From assembly GCA_900660155.1 (NCBI GenBank), contig CABFPE010000313.1, positions 438,465-502,464 on the forward strand: a stretch of 64,000 bases of DNA, read 5' to 3'. The notes under the pieces were generated by a model. The model was not told the origin of the DNA. It ran no database searches and was given only the letters and a program-made list of their open reading frames with translations. Positions 1 to 12,183 of the stretch are shown piece after piece. A program made the position numbers and the translations under genes. Each line of letters starts with the position of its first letter. The first letter of the stretch is position 1. The stretch comes from Hofstenia miamia. Lineage: Eukaryota; Xenacoelomorpha; Acoela; Hofsteniidae.

Positions 1-422
1 ATATATAAATATATATATATAACGCTGTCCGATCTTCGGTTTCCAATAGTTTTAAATCATTTCTCGTTCTATCAATAGACTATAATACCTATGAAAGTCA
101 ATCAACCGTAACTATAATTTTCCAGTAGACACAGGCAAAGTCTTAATAAGGTGCTCGTGCGCAAATTGGTTTCTAGGCGAATTTAATTTGAACGACATTT
201 GTATTGCTAAAACTTTACTTGTAAAGTAGCTTTTTGTTACTAGTTACATTTTAATTCATATTGTATAATGGATGATATCTCTGGTTTTTTAAATTTCCTG
301 TTTACATCGACCAGTTCAAACAAATCATATATTTACTTCTCAAATAATTGAATTTGGATTGTGTATTCATTGGTTCAACTAACTAGGTGAGCGGATGTTG
401 CAAAATTATATAGAATATGCTT

Positions 423-456
<34 letters not shown>

Positions 457-1290
457 ATAATATATATCATATAAGCTTAAGATTTCGGAATATCCATAGT
501 GATTATCTATGTCAATGTATTGCATATATGTGTACTTTAATCTAAATGGCATATCACAATTAATAACTAATGTATCTGATAATCAGCTATGAATATTAAC
601 TTTTGATATGAATCCAGTTTTTAGGTATCTATGCCGATATATGTTCAAGATTTCAAGAGCAAAACAAGTAGAAAAAGCCATAGTCACAAATGCAGAAGGT
701 AAATTTTTAATTTTTTGAGATTTTCATAATTATTTTACAACTAGTTTTCCGTTTCGTAATGACTCTCGAAGGTCATTTCGGTTTTATTGAAAGCATTTAA
801 GGTTTAATTTAAACTGAAATATAACTTCATTTAGAATAGCTTAAAGATGAAGACCATTATACATACAGTGTGATTGTCGGTGGCGAAGTTTTTGAATGTT
901 TTGTAAATTTATCACATCATATACTGATGTTCTCCTGCTGATAAGGCTTTGAGTAAAGTAGCTTTGCTTGGAGATTATCAGCAGTAGAATAACAGTAAAT
1001 GCATGAGTAAATATGTACAAAAGTCTTCAAGAAACTCTAATAAATGTTTCTTCTGTCTTCTGGGCAAAAAATTAACACAATTGCTATAATCGTAGCTAGT
1101 TGCTTGGAAATGATCGCTTTAGCAGTGTGTTAGTAATTAATTTTTTAGAAATTTTAAGTTATATAAATTTAAGTACATAAACCCAATACTAATAAATTTA
1201 TTAAATCAAGGAAGATGTACATAAAAGTGTTTGTAATTATGTATGTATAAATATATATATATATAAATATATATATGTATATATATACTT
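1..1290. other. AT-rich DNA without genes
   Basis: I see no coding signal here. The stretch is AT-rich with short (TA)n runs near 1-22, 421-475 and 1250-1290. It gives no recognisable transposon or RNA gene. Confidence 0.6.
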
Positions 1291-1294
1291 ATAT

Positions 1295-1548
1295 CTCGCT
1301 CTCTGTACTATGAAAATGTCAATTTAGGTGTACAGAGAGCGATGTGAGTAAAAAGTCCCATAGTACAGAGAGCGAGGTATAAATCCACAAAGACTATGAA
1401 ATCTATAAATTTTTTTGCTAAAAATATGAACGCTACTCGAAGGAATAAAAAACACCAAATTTAAATTTTTGTTCAACAACTTTGATTTTTCAAAAAATAT
1501 ATGGGTCAATATTTATATCTCGCTCTCTGTACACCTCGCTTCCTGTAC
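1295..1548. repeat. Cluster of GTACAGAGAGCGAG motifs in both orientations
   Basis: The 14-mer GTACAGAGAGCGAG, or its reverse complement CTCGCTCTCTGTAC, occurs at 1295-1308 (minus), 1330-1342 (plus, 13 nt), 1363-1376 (plus) and 1519-1532 (minus). A degenerate copy lies at 1534-1548. The motif is usually next to TATA or ATAAAT. Two more variants lie at 2997-3015 and 3028-3044. The reading frames that cross the cluster are by-products of the repeats. I do not recognise the family. Confidence 0.6.
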
Positions 1549-1649
1549 TCTTTAGTAACAATCATAGAGCGTTTATTCTTATAATAAACTCCAAAAATCA
1601 AATTTTTATGCCAATAACCGCTACAATAGTAAATAAATATTTCAAAATA

Positions 1650-2900
1650 ACCAAAAAAATTCAGCTGTCTAATCCGGATTTGATTTCAGTTGCTATTCGT
1701 GACAGGATTTGAAGTTTTATATTTTACTAGAGATCCAAATCAAATACTTAGGTGAATGAATATCATAGTACGCAAGTTATGTGCTAAAATAACCATAAAG
1801 ACTTGCAAGCTGTCTATTCAGGACAATATAAAGCATCAATATTTACATTGTCTACAATTTGTACTAAGTATACCCATGTATAATTAATTATTTAAAATCT
1901 TTATCTTCAAGTAAGTGTGCTTATTGTTAAATTGAATGCTAATTGGAATTGGTCACAGTAATTACAATCCACAAGTAGGATTGATTGCGAAAAATTGAGG
2001 TTTTTTATTAATTAATTAACGTTGGAAATTAAAAATGTTAGCATTTCTATGATAAGTAGAATAGAATTGTTAGTTAGTTAGTTAAAAGTAGTGGAGCTAT
2101 TGTTGCAGTGATTATTGCCAGAAAGCAAGTTGAATAGTAAATGATTGACCTCGGAACCTAATTGATGATCTTCTGCAGGTTTAAAACTTATTTATAAATT
2201 AAATGAATAAATTAATAAATAACAATCATTATTTCTGAAACTTTTAAAACGATTTGAGATTCGGATTACTCAGATTGCTTGTAAATACAATAAATCCCGT
2301 ATAATAGAAGATTATGAATATAAAATTTTTAGAATCAAGTGAATTAAATAAAGATTGATTGTATTTTCAATATATTAGAAACAGTGAAGCTGAAGGAATT
2401 TTATGTTGCTTAAATATATTTTATTTCCGGAATAGACAAATTAGACAATATGGCGGATTAAACACAACTAATACAATAAAGCTAAAAAATTCTTGTTAAG
2501 CAAATGTTAGTTGTGATATTAATTACTATATTAAAAAATTATTAAAAGTTAGTAATGATTGCAGCTACCATGAAAATTTTTTGAAGTCCCGATTAGACAG
2601 ATTGCTTGTAAGTATTATCAATCCCGCTTACTTAAGCAAAAAATTTCGGTAAATGGCAAAATATAAATTGTCAATACTATCATATAACTTAATATATTCT
2701 AAAGTTTCACCTTAATTTCAGATTTCAATTAATCCGGATTAGAGAGCGTGGATGGTAAAGAATAAAAAATATGAGCAAATCATTGATTTAGATTAAATAA
2801 TTTCATTGTTACTACACAATATAAGCTTAATTATGTACATATTCGCAAACTACTGAGATATCCGGATTAAAAAACGTTTAGGATAATAGCGTGAAAATAA
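1650..2900. repeat. AT-rich DNA with scattered CCGGATTA motifs
   Basis: There is no gene. TAATCCGGATTA-like words recur near 1673, 2253, 2450, 2584, 2733 and 2859. A stretch reading approximately 'GATTGCTTGTAA..A' followed by 'AATCCCG' is repeated at about 2270 and 2600. Such words occur in pogo/Tigger-like ends, but I cannot delimit an element, so this stays an unclassified degenerate repeat. Confidence 0.3.
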
Positions 2901-3038
2901 CATTTCTGTACGTAATTATTCATAAGAAAGCACACAAGCGAGAAATTTTTCATTTTTTTGAAAAAGTATACACAGAGGGAGTTTTTAGCACCTTTTGTAC
3001 AGAGAGTGAGATATAAATTTTGAAAGCGTACAGAGAAC

Positions 3039-3040
<2 letters not shown>

Positions 3041-3100
<60 letters not shown>
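3041..3100. repeat. (TA)n microsatellite
   Basis: About 60 bp of uninterrupted TA dinucleotides directly follow a GTACAGAGAACGAG copy. Open frames of IYIYIY on both strands come only from this repeat. Confidence 0.95.
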
Positions 3101-3104
<4 letters not shown>

Positions 3105-3712
3105 TTGGAGGTAACCCCGAATACCCAAGACCCAATACCCAATATTATAAAATCAATACCCAATATTTATCTACCACTATTTTTCGTACATTAATTGACT
3201 TCAGGGCCGTACCCAACTGAAATTTAAGAGACGCTCCTGCTCCTTGAAATTAAATTTTGGACAACCCTTTTCCTACGATATCATTACTCTTGTAATAGTC
3301 TTTATCATCATTATGGCAATGCTGAGTTGTGAGTTTGTGTGTGTTTGTGTATGTGTGTCTGTGAATAGGTGCATGATACTTAGTATGCCAAGAACTATTT
3401 AAAAAATATGTTTTTTTACTAGCACCCTATGATATTCCTTGAAAATGGGAAACGCAAGCTGTTGATGAGGAGGGAAATCAAGATATATTTCAGTGATTAA
3501 AAATTTGAAAAAATCCAAATCATTTATAAATGAAACTGTACATTTTCTTGTATTACTATAATTTTGCATTTGCTTCACATGCTAAAAAATAGTTGAGATT
3601 TGCCATTAGGAGTTTTTTTATTAATGGTTGGGGTTACTGTTCGAGTCGATAGACAACTGTTGGTAAACCATTATAAGAGTCTGCACTTTACCTCTAGAAA
3701 TGTACATTCTCG
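3101..3712. other. AT-rich DNA without genes
   Basis: I see nothing coding. There is a short GT/TG-rich run around 3334-3365. Confidence 0.6.
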
Positions 3713-3815
3713 CCCTGCGAGTACTCGAAATCAGAGCGAGTCGAGTCAAGTATCCGATCTAACTCGACTCGAAATTTAAGCATAAAGTTTTGAGTCAAGT
3801 TGAGTGATTGAGTTC
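3713..3815 (+). repeat. Probable 5' end of the hAT element, with GAGTC-type subterminal repeats
   Basis: CCCTGCGAGTACTCG starts at 3713. It is followed by many GAGTC/GACTC words (3734-3815), the pattern of hAT subterminal repeats. A related end occurs at 43860-43888, where the sequence reads toward GACTACTCACAGGG. The transposase remnant begins about 450 bp downstream. No matching right end or target duplication was found, so the assignment is tentative. Confidence 0.35.
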
Positions 3816-4082
3816 TGTCTGTTGACTTTGTTTTGAACAGTACATTGCATGTTTGCCTGAATGAAAGCATATGTAAAATTTTATGATAGAGAAAACTTTT
3901 CTTACCAAAATGTTTTCCAGGTTATTGAAGTTGAGTAATACTGTCTAGCGAATGATCCTTACTAATATCAAATGTTTCACATTGCGTTGATAAGATCTCT
4001 CTGGCTAGAGCAAGATTAAGATTTGATAGTTTGTAAAATTTCACAAATGGCGGTTTTAACAAGGTTGGGCAAAATTATTGGC

Positions 4083-4096
4083 TTGGGTATACCCAA
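4083..4096. repeat. 14-bp perfect palindrome TTGGGTATACCCAA
   Basis: The sequence reads identically on both strands. It lies about 80 bp before the first transposase-like frame of the hAT remnant. Its function is unknown and it may be chance. Confidence 0.5.
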
Positions 4097-4169
4097 CCAA
4101 TGGTATAAGCGTTGAACCAAGCTCGAGGAAGTCGAGGCCAAAAATTCTGTTGTTTGTTCCAGCTCATTG

Positions 4170-6690
4170 GCCTCTATCGCCAGGTTCTTTGACACAAGAT
4201 CGTCAGATGAGCTTCAAGCGGACCGTATAACCTTGCCTTTTGTTGACAACTGTTGGTCCTTCGTAGGCTGGATAATCCTAAGTTTAGAGAAGCGTTTGGA
4301 TCTAAAATACCTAGAGGATTTAATCGAAAGAAGCTTTCAGAAAACACCGAAAAGTTGGCCAGCAACACACTCAAACAATTATTATTAAGAATCGTGGCAA
4401 AGAAGTTTATCTATTAATTGACGCCGGCATACTCAATAATATGTCAATTGGTGTTGATGGAAGTAGTTGCATTTTTATTAAAAGCGTTTGCATGGTTCAG
4501 ATGAAAGCACCAGATATTGAGAAGGAAACTGTTAAGATAATTGATTGGTTGCAGTCAGAGGGTTTGTTCGTGTTTTGTATAGTCGCCAATAACGCGACGT
4601 CGATGCAAAAAGCTTTAGATGATATTTCCAACGATAACCCCATTGACGTTGAATGCGATTTGCATAATCCAGATAATGAAACTGAAGCTGATGATGAGGT
4701 TTCTTACCAACTCTTACTGAAGGCGTTTCACATAGCGCAAGCAGCTGTGGTGTATTTGCTCTTCATTGTGCCTGTCATAGTTTTCAGTTAATTCTGAAAA
4801 GTATTATTAGGTCAAAGATGCATTGGATACGTTGTTGAAAGAGTTTACAAATCTCCGGAAGCATCAGCTAAATTACGAGCAGTTCAAACAGCAAGTGGTA
4901 TTTATATGCGTAAAGTGCTATCACGTCCTGGCGATACTAGATGGAATATTATAATTGATTCGTGGTGGAGAGCTTTGGACTTGAAGGAGTACATGAATTT
5001 GGCTTTGATCGTTAAAGCGACAATAGAGGAAGACACATGGGCTAAAATGAAAAAAGCCATTGTAATTTGTGAGGCAGTTGGCGTAGCTACAGATGTCACT
5101 CAAGCAGATTCTTCAACGCCTGTTTCCTTGGCTCAAGAAATTGATGGTCTGGTGTGTCATGCTGAGCTACTCAAAACTTTTAATGATCATGATTTGAAAA
5201 GCGCTGGAGGGCAGTTTATGCAAATTCTGAAGGCACGGTTATCAAGCAATTTTTCCTGCGATTTGTACAAGTGTTCTAATTTGCTTGATCCATCAATTAA
5301 TCAGAGAAATTCGATGTCTGTTGATGAGCGTGCTGAAAGTTTGCGGTTGATAATAAGATACTCAGGTGCTTGGGCGCAGCGATGAGGTGACGTGGCATTC
5401 GATTCTGGCACTTTTTCTGCTCAAGTAGGGAAATTTATTATCCCTGAAATTCAACCTGTTGACAAAACTGTTACTTGAAAACCAATTTATGCATTTTTGG
5501 GCAAACAAGGCATCTACATTGTGTGAGCTGTCCTTATTCAATAATTCACTCGGCAACGGCGTGTCATCAGAAGGTGATGTAGAGCGAAGTTATTGGACTG
5601 AGGCACGTATGAATGAAAGTCGAACACAATCTCAACTCTTTCTATCCAGAAATTTTGATAAAATACATTGAAAGAAACAGGATATTTGCGATGAAAAGAA
5701 GATTGCAAAGAAGCGAACCCGTTTTGAAAGTATAATGAACCAGTATTCGCGTAGTGATGATGCAATGCAACTGAGAGCGGCTGGAATAGCAACATATGTC
5801 AACGTACACATATTGAAGGGTTACAATGTCGAATGTGCGATAATTGGGCTCACGTTAAGTGCNGTCACTCAAGCAGATTCTTCAACGCCTGTTTCCTTGG
5901 CTCAAGAAATTGATGGTCTGGTGTGTCATGCTGAGCTACTCAAAACTTTTAATGATCATGATTTGAAAAGCGCTGGAGGGCAGTTTATGCAAATTCTGAA
6001 GGCACGGTTATCAAGCAATTTTTCCTGCGATTTGTACAAGTGTTCTAATTTGCTTGATCCATCAATTAATCAGAGAAATTCGATGTCTGTTGATGAGCGT
6101 GCTGAAAGTTTGCGGTTGATAATAAGATACTCAGGTGCTTGGGCGCAGCGATGAGGTGACGTGGCATTCGATTCTGGCACTTTTTCTGCTCAAGTAGGGA
6201 AATTTATTATCCCTGAAATTCAACCTGTTGACAAAACTGTTACTTGAAAACCAATTTATGCATTTTTGGGCAAACAAGGCATCTACATTGTGTGAGCTGT
6301 CCTTATTCAATAATTCACTCGGCAACGGCGTGTCATCAGAAGGTGATGTAGAGCGAAGTTATTGGACTGAGGCACGTATGAATGAAAGTCGAACACAATC
6401 TCAACTCTTTCTATCCAGAAATTTTGATAAAATACATTGAAAGAAACAGGATATTTGCGATGAAAAGAAGATTGCAAAGAAGCGAACCCGTTTTGAAAGT
6501 ATAATGAACCAGTATTCGCGTAGTGATGATGCAATGCAACTGAGAGCGGCTGGAATAGCAACATATGTCAACGTACACATATTGAAGGGTTACAATGTCG
6601 AATGTGCGATAATTGGGCTCACGTTAAGTGCGGTATACAGGCCCAATGATTCTTTTATTGTAATGGCTGTAGTTAGGTTTGGATAACAAA
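4170..6690 (+). pseudogene. Broken hAT-family transposase
   Basis: hAT transposases cut and paste DNA using an RNase H-like core with an inserted helical domain and a C-terminal dimerisation region. Pieces appear in the expected order in different frames. A segment at about 4265-4420 resembles the N-terminal part. 4441-4740 includes VANNATSMQKALDDI, the part carrying the second acidic residue region. The HSFQLILKSI-like piece lies near 4745-4800. 4906-5385 includes GDTRWNIIIDSWWRAL, which matches the hAT 'TRWNS' region. The C-terminal part at 5459-5671 includes GVSSEGDVERSYWTEAR, the dimerisation motif. Several frame changes and in-frame stops make it non-functional. The part from 5095 on is present twice, so only one copy should be counted. 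Confidence 0.75.
5095..6631. repeat. 768-bp direct duplication around a single N (probable assembly artefact)
   Basis: 5095-5862 is repeated at 5864-6631 with a constant offset of 769. The two copies appear identical. The first ends exactly at the isolated N at 5863 and the second starts exactly after it. This breaks the middle of the hAT transposase. The exact border at an N points to a failed contig join rather than a genomic tandem repeat. Confidence 0.85.
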
Positions 6691-8070
6691 AATATTAATT
6701 TTTGTTTAACCTATTCCTTTTTGCAGTTCTATTCTAATCCACGTTTATTGATGTCGGTACCTAAAATTGTGACGGTCCTACTGTTTATATTTTTATATAA
6801 AGTAATTGTTACTATTTAGAATTAAAAGCGAAGTTTTCTTAGATTTGCATGGATTTATTGAATATGTGCTTTCCTTAATAAATTTTGACAAGCTCGTTTA
6901 GCTGGTATTATGCGCTTTTAGTAATGCTAAATGTGTTTCAGTTAAGAATATTGAGAGTATAATCGTATTTGCTTAATTTGTAATAAATTTCCTGATGGAT
7001 GCAAAATAAACATATTAAAGCTATCATATACTTAACAAAACACTGGTATATAATTTATTTCAATGAATTTATACTGTTGCCTAAAAAACGACGATTAATT
7101 TCTTTAATCTGAATTTTATTTAGGAATGTAACTAGGTATTTTTGTTTGCTATTTACCTTAGAATCAATTACCTTTATCAAACCTCCTTTCTTTGTTGATA
7201 ATCAAGTCGTTATTGATTTGTTTGAGTCAACAAAAGTTTGCACAAGTGTCTGAGAAAAAGCGATTTAACATACTAATTTACATGTAACTGTTTTAAATGG
7301 TTAAATTCAAAGCTATATCGCACTTTGGTTGAATTATGTAATAAATGCAGTACTTTTACTTATTCTAAGACTTTTTGTGACGTTAGACATTTGCAATTTG
7401 ATGAAAGCTCTTTAGGTTAATAGTTTCGAAAGTAGTGCAAAATAAATGGAAACAAATTCCACGAAACAAATCTATGCGGAGGGTTTTTACAGTAGCATGA
7501 TTTATAAATTTAGACAGCATAATTGGATAATGACTGCCCCAAATTGCCCCACTAAAAAAATTCTGCCCAAAACTTTTTCCGATATCTTATTGAACCATAT
7601 CTGTTCTATGACAATTTTCATAGCCTACATGGGACCACCATTCTGCTAATAGAAATCTAATAACAAATGTGATAGCAATACACATTATTAATAGCAGAAT
7701 GAAATTTCATCTTGACTCTAAGGTTTCTTATACAGCTAATATTTGTATGGAATACAATTGTGCAAGGGTCATTGCACTCCTGTCAGTGTAATTACAAAGC
7801 TTATTGACGAAAATCAAATCAAAAAAGATCTTGGTATTATTGAATAGAATCAAATTTCGCCAAGAGCCACTAAATTTCCAAAGGAAATTCAATTTTTATC
7901 AAGCAGAGAACTTGAATGCAAAAAATTACTTTTACAATCTCAAAAATTTCTTGTTTTATTCTGAACTCAAAAGTGTTTCTCTCCCACTTTTGCCCCATAC
8001 CCGCGCCGAAACATGGTGCTCTCGGTCGATCGACCTGCCCCACTTCCTTCTCTACTTCCTACATCATTTA
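6691..8070. other. AT-rich DNA, no recognisable gene
   Basis: This lies downstream of the hAT transposase remnant and may include its 3' non-coding part, but I found no matching terminal repeat. Small open frames at 7446-7649 and 7804-8079 resemble nothing I know. Confidence 0.5.
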
Positions 8071-8079
8071 TTTCAATAA

Positions 8080-8304
8080 GTGAATAAAAGCATTGTTGCT
8101 AACCTTCAGTCTGGGTTCAAAGCTACTGGATTGTATCTTCTGAGTCCACAAGAGCCGTTGAAGCATCTTCCTGACGCCGCTGATGTGATTCGTTCTGAAT
8201 CCTCAACAAAGATTGGGCGTTGTCTGGATGTTTTCTTATCGAATTGCTTCGCAATCATTGGAATTATTAACGTTAAACTCTTTTTATTGACATTTCTATC
8301 CTAA
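8080..8304 (+). pseudogene. C-terminal scrap of a pogo-like (DDE_1/CENP-B type) transposase
   Basis: The reading NLQSGFKATGLYLLSPQEPL followed by a KHLPDAADV-like segment resembles the stretch after the DDE domain in pogo/Tigger and jerky-like proteins, which usually have 'SGFRATGIYP' followed by '..LP'. Only about 50 residues fit. The catalytic domain upstream is not recognisable. It is a dead fragment with no sign of host use. Confidence 0.45.
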
Positions 8305-8309
8305 AAAAA

Positions 8310-8965
8310 ATTTTCTAGTTTTCTACAAGTACGAAAAACGGCGTTTCTATGTATAATATACATTTTGAAAAAAACTGCTCAAAGTTAGCTCCTCTTACAG
8401 TATATAACAAATCTTTTCAATTTATATTCAGATAATTGACTTTGAATTAAATATATAATTTCTTAATCAAAATCAATATTTTTCATACCTAGATGTAGAT
8501 TTTAATATATCTATTTCGAGGTTGATATATGATATATGTCTCATTCTATTTTTTCCAGAAGAGAATGTGAATTTTTTTTTGCATAGAAGAACAGCCAGGT
8601 AGCCTTGAAGAACAGAAATAAAATATTATTGTTAATGAATAAAGTAAAGCCATTCAGAAATTTTAAAGAAAGAGTAATCGCATTACAATTATTGTTTGCA
8701 AAATACTAAATAACCTAGTTGTACCATGATGTTTATGGCAATTTGTTTAAATATTTCATAAAGCTATTGTTGGGAACGCATGTTTAACCCTATCTCGGCC
8801 AAGCTTTTCTTATACTTTCAAATCCGAGGGGCACATTAAAAGCACAATCTCATAAAATCAATCATATTCATCACCAAACAGCAAAACCTGGCAGAAGGTC
8901 ATATTGGGCGCTGACGTCAGCAACTTGACTGCAATGCCAAGGCATTTGAAAAATGTGTACCAAGA
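8310..8965. other. AT-rich DNA without genes
   Basis: I see no coding signal, RNA gene or repeat here. Confidence 0.6.
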
Positions 8966-8973
8966 CTACAACC

Positions 8974-9197
8974 AATGGCGTACGCAGGATTTTCTGACGG
9001 GGGACATCATCGTCATTACCCAATGTGAAAATTTTGAAAATATTGAAAAAATAGACCATAAAAATGCATTTCATGATCGTAGATTTTAAATTTTTCAATT
9101 TTTTACGAAAATTTTTTTGATTTATCCAGTCAAAATCAAATTTGGAAACATGACGGGGGGGGGACATTGCACCATATCCCCCCTGCGTACGCCACCG
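8974..9197. mobile_element. Non-autonomous hAT MITE, about 224 bp
   Basis: The left end CAATGGCGTACGCAGG (8974-8989) and the right end, reverse complement CGGTGGCGTACGCAGG (9182-9197), match at 14 of 16 positions. The flanking 8-mers ACTACAAC (8966-8973) and ACTGCACC (9198-9205) match at 6 of 8. This fits an aged 8-bp hAT target duplication. G-rich and C-rich runs lie just inside the ends. There is no coding capacity. The similar element at 42557-42817 has a perfect 8-bp duplication. Confidence 0.7.
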
Positions 9198-9205
9198 ACT
9201 GCACC

Positions 9206-10798
9206 AATGCTAAAATTTGGCTAGGTAGTATCCAATGATAAACTGAACAAATTGAGAAAGCAATGCTTAAATGTAATCCTGACATTTTTAGAATATTATT
9301 GTGAATAACTAGAAAAATAATAAGTAGTGTGATTTTTATTTTTAGACCATTCTCTTACTAACAATATTTTAGGAAAAGTAAAAAAGTTCTTAAAGTAAAA
9401 TATGCTTTAAAATTAGAGATATAACATTATTTCTGAGCACCCCAGTCGAAAATGGAGGCTTTCGGTTGTGTGGGTCTTTTCACACTTTGACCAACATAAC
9501 ACAACAGCAAAAGTCTGCTGTGTCACACAACAGTCTCAAAACAACACAACAAAGTCAAAAATGTATTTATAAGATATCCACAAAAGGATCAAGGATACCA
9601 AATTCTAAACCATTCTTCTTACACCAAATGTCTAAATCATACGAGTACGGGACCAAATTGAACTAATAATTGCTTTTATTTTGTATTCTATTAGCAATTT
9701 TACAATATTTTCCAAGCTAATAATTTTTTGTGTAATGTTTCAATACAGTACTCAATGACTAACTAATTTCAACCCATATAATTCCACGAAAAATTGATGT
9801 ACGGGAACAAATATCATAAAACTGGGCCGGAATAGAGACTGAAAAATTAAGAATGGGAATATAAATTTGTGGCCAAGCAGGTTTCTATTTTTAATATAAC
9901 TATACTAAGCAAAAACAGTCATTAGGCATTCGATCCTTAAGCTGATGCATAATTAAAATATTTGTAGGATGGGGTCAGTTTAAGCTAGGACATGAAATTC
10001 CCAATCGAGTTGAAGATAGTATCTCTTAAATTTTTTAGAGCAATTCCTATTTAATTGAAATTCACATACATGTAAATGATATTTCCTTAACTTGACCGTT
10101 ATTTACAATGACATTCAATGATTATTCATTTGATTTGGTTATTTGCAATTTAAATTCAGTACTCTATGATTATTATTATTATTATTAATATATATATATA
10201 CATATAAAGCTTCAATGGAGATTATAAAAAATAAATAAACATTAAACAGCCCGGGATTTTTAAAAATTTTTTCACAATGCTAAAAATAATTTTAAGTGCA
10301 TATACCTAAAAAAATTGCAATCTGAAAAAACCACGTGATAGAAGAAAGTCTCCTCTTTCCTTTTTTTGCTTCTAATCTGTAACTCGGCTCTGTCCCATTG
10401 AAGCTTGGAGAAAATTCTTTGTATTTGTGAAAAACGGTTTGTTCCGATAAATGGCTGCCGCGCAGTTTAAGGCAAAAGAAAAGCTTTTTAGAAATATATT
10501 ATTTTGAGAATCTCCGTACTATCAAATGTTAACTTTGCAGCCAAAGCATCAAGGCCCGCAATCAGAATCTGATTTTTCTTCATTTGGATTGACGACTGTT
10601 GATTATTTTATATAAGCTCCAAGGATGTATTAAGTTCGCATTCCTATTAATAACTCATGGGTTGTATATCTGTAACTACATTACATAAATAGAAATAATG
10701 GGTTTACTAATTTGTTAATATATTTGAAAATAAAAAAATAATTACCAGATTTCTTCTATCAAAGGCAAAATTTTGGGATGCTGCATTTTTAGGTCCTA
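9206..10798. other. AT-rich DNA without genes
   Basis: Nothing coding is recognised. A short (ATT)n/(TA)n run lies around 10170-10206. An isolated N follows at 10799. Confidence 0.6.
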
Positions 10799-10799
10799 N

Positions 10800-11581
10800 C
10801 TGGGCGTTAAAGCATATTACTTTAGGCAACTAATTTGTCCATGGAATCACAAGTACTCCGTGTTCTGCTGCCTACACTACATGCATTTTTAAAAGATACA
10901 GCATCATCTTTTGTTTCGTAGTATTTTGTTATCAGTGCTACTCTCAGAGCTAATAATGTTCTAATCCTATAGAATAGAAAAAAATTTATTCCGAAATGAA
11001 TTCTCCACTATATAATATTAATAGCAACTCTGAAAGCGTCAATAACCATGCGCAACAATGAAAGTACAATATTTTTAATAACATAATATCTCTTTACATT
11101 GTTTCAAGGTATTATTAATTTGTAGGCCTGTATTATTGCTCTAGACAAACGATTCTATACTCTCATAGAATAAAATGAATTATTATTACTTGAATTTTTT
11201 AAATTACTAATATAGCATTTCGAAGGATTGCGCTAAGCCTCTCATTTACTGAAGTCCGAAAACTTCATATTTGCAAAATTGTAAATGATTATACGCATAG
11301 TACATTAAAATTAATAAGGAATTGGAATAGCCTAAGAATGTTTGCAACATTTTTGAATTCAATGTTTCATATCTATTGTTGTTTACATTGCCTAAATTAC
11401 CTAAATTTTAGCTTCAGAAAGTCATTGTAACATTCAAATTTCCTTCAGAATAAGGAATGAAATAATACAATGCTCTTGGGAAGGCACGTTTTTAAATATT
11501 GTATTCCAGAAAATCTGTAAGACCACAGTAAACTTTTCATAGTAGCTGTAAATATGTTTAATACGTGATATTTTTCATGTG
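10800..11581 (+). repeat. Extra copy of anonymous sequence, bounded by single Ns
   Basis: This block lies exactly between the Ns at 10799 and 11582. It matches 12184-12860 closely, with a few substitutions. It has about 109 extra bases near 10814-10922 that the other copy lacks. It contains no gene. The exact bounding by Ns and the allelic-type differences suggest the second haplotype was inserted into the scaffold. Confidence 0.8.
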
Positions 11582-11582
11582 N

Positions 11583-12183
11583 TAGCATATATGAAATTTA
11601 ACTTATTTCGTATAAATCAAGTATTGAGTATTATCTAGAAATCAAAAACCAAATACTGAATAAGAACATAATACATGTTTCTGCAATACTATTTTTTATT
11701 GTTTTGGTCTAAAAAGACCACGTATCCAAATGTATTATTTTGTTAAAAAAATTTATTTAAATTCTAACAAAGCGCTATTTTGCAAACTTATTTATCAGAT
11801 TTAGGCAAAAGCAGATTATTACTAAATATTTTCAATAACACAACAACCCTAATGTTTTTCATTAAGACTAAGCGAATATTTTTAATACAGAACTGAATTA
11901 TATATTCATTAATATTTAGCTGATTTATGGCTTGAGTAAGCTGAATGTGAGGTGTATTTGATTCATCGCAATTGATACAAAATCCTAGAATTGCACTTCG
12001 ATATATATATTTAATACTAGCTTTTTGTTGCCCGATTCATAATGCTATTTGATTTAGAAAAACAACTTGTTCAAACTTCTTTCTTAAATTAATTGAATCA
12101 AATGTTTTTGATAATTCTAAACAAATTAGGTTTAAATTATTACAATTATGTTAGCGTTGACTTAAAAAAAATGATATTGAAAG
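11583..12183. other. Anonymous AT-rich DNA
   Basis: This single-copy stretch between two duplicated blocks has no recognisable gene or element. Confidence 0.6.

Noticed and set aside
2867-3220. Open frames of IYIYIY on both strands
   Set aside because: They are produced by the (TA)n microsatellite at 3041-3100.
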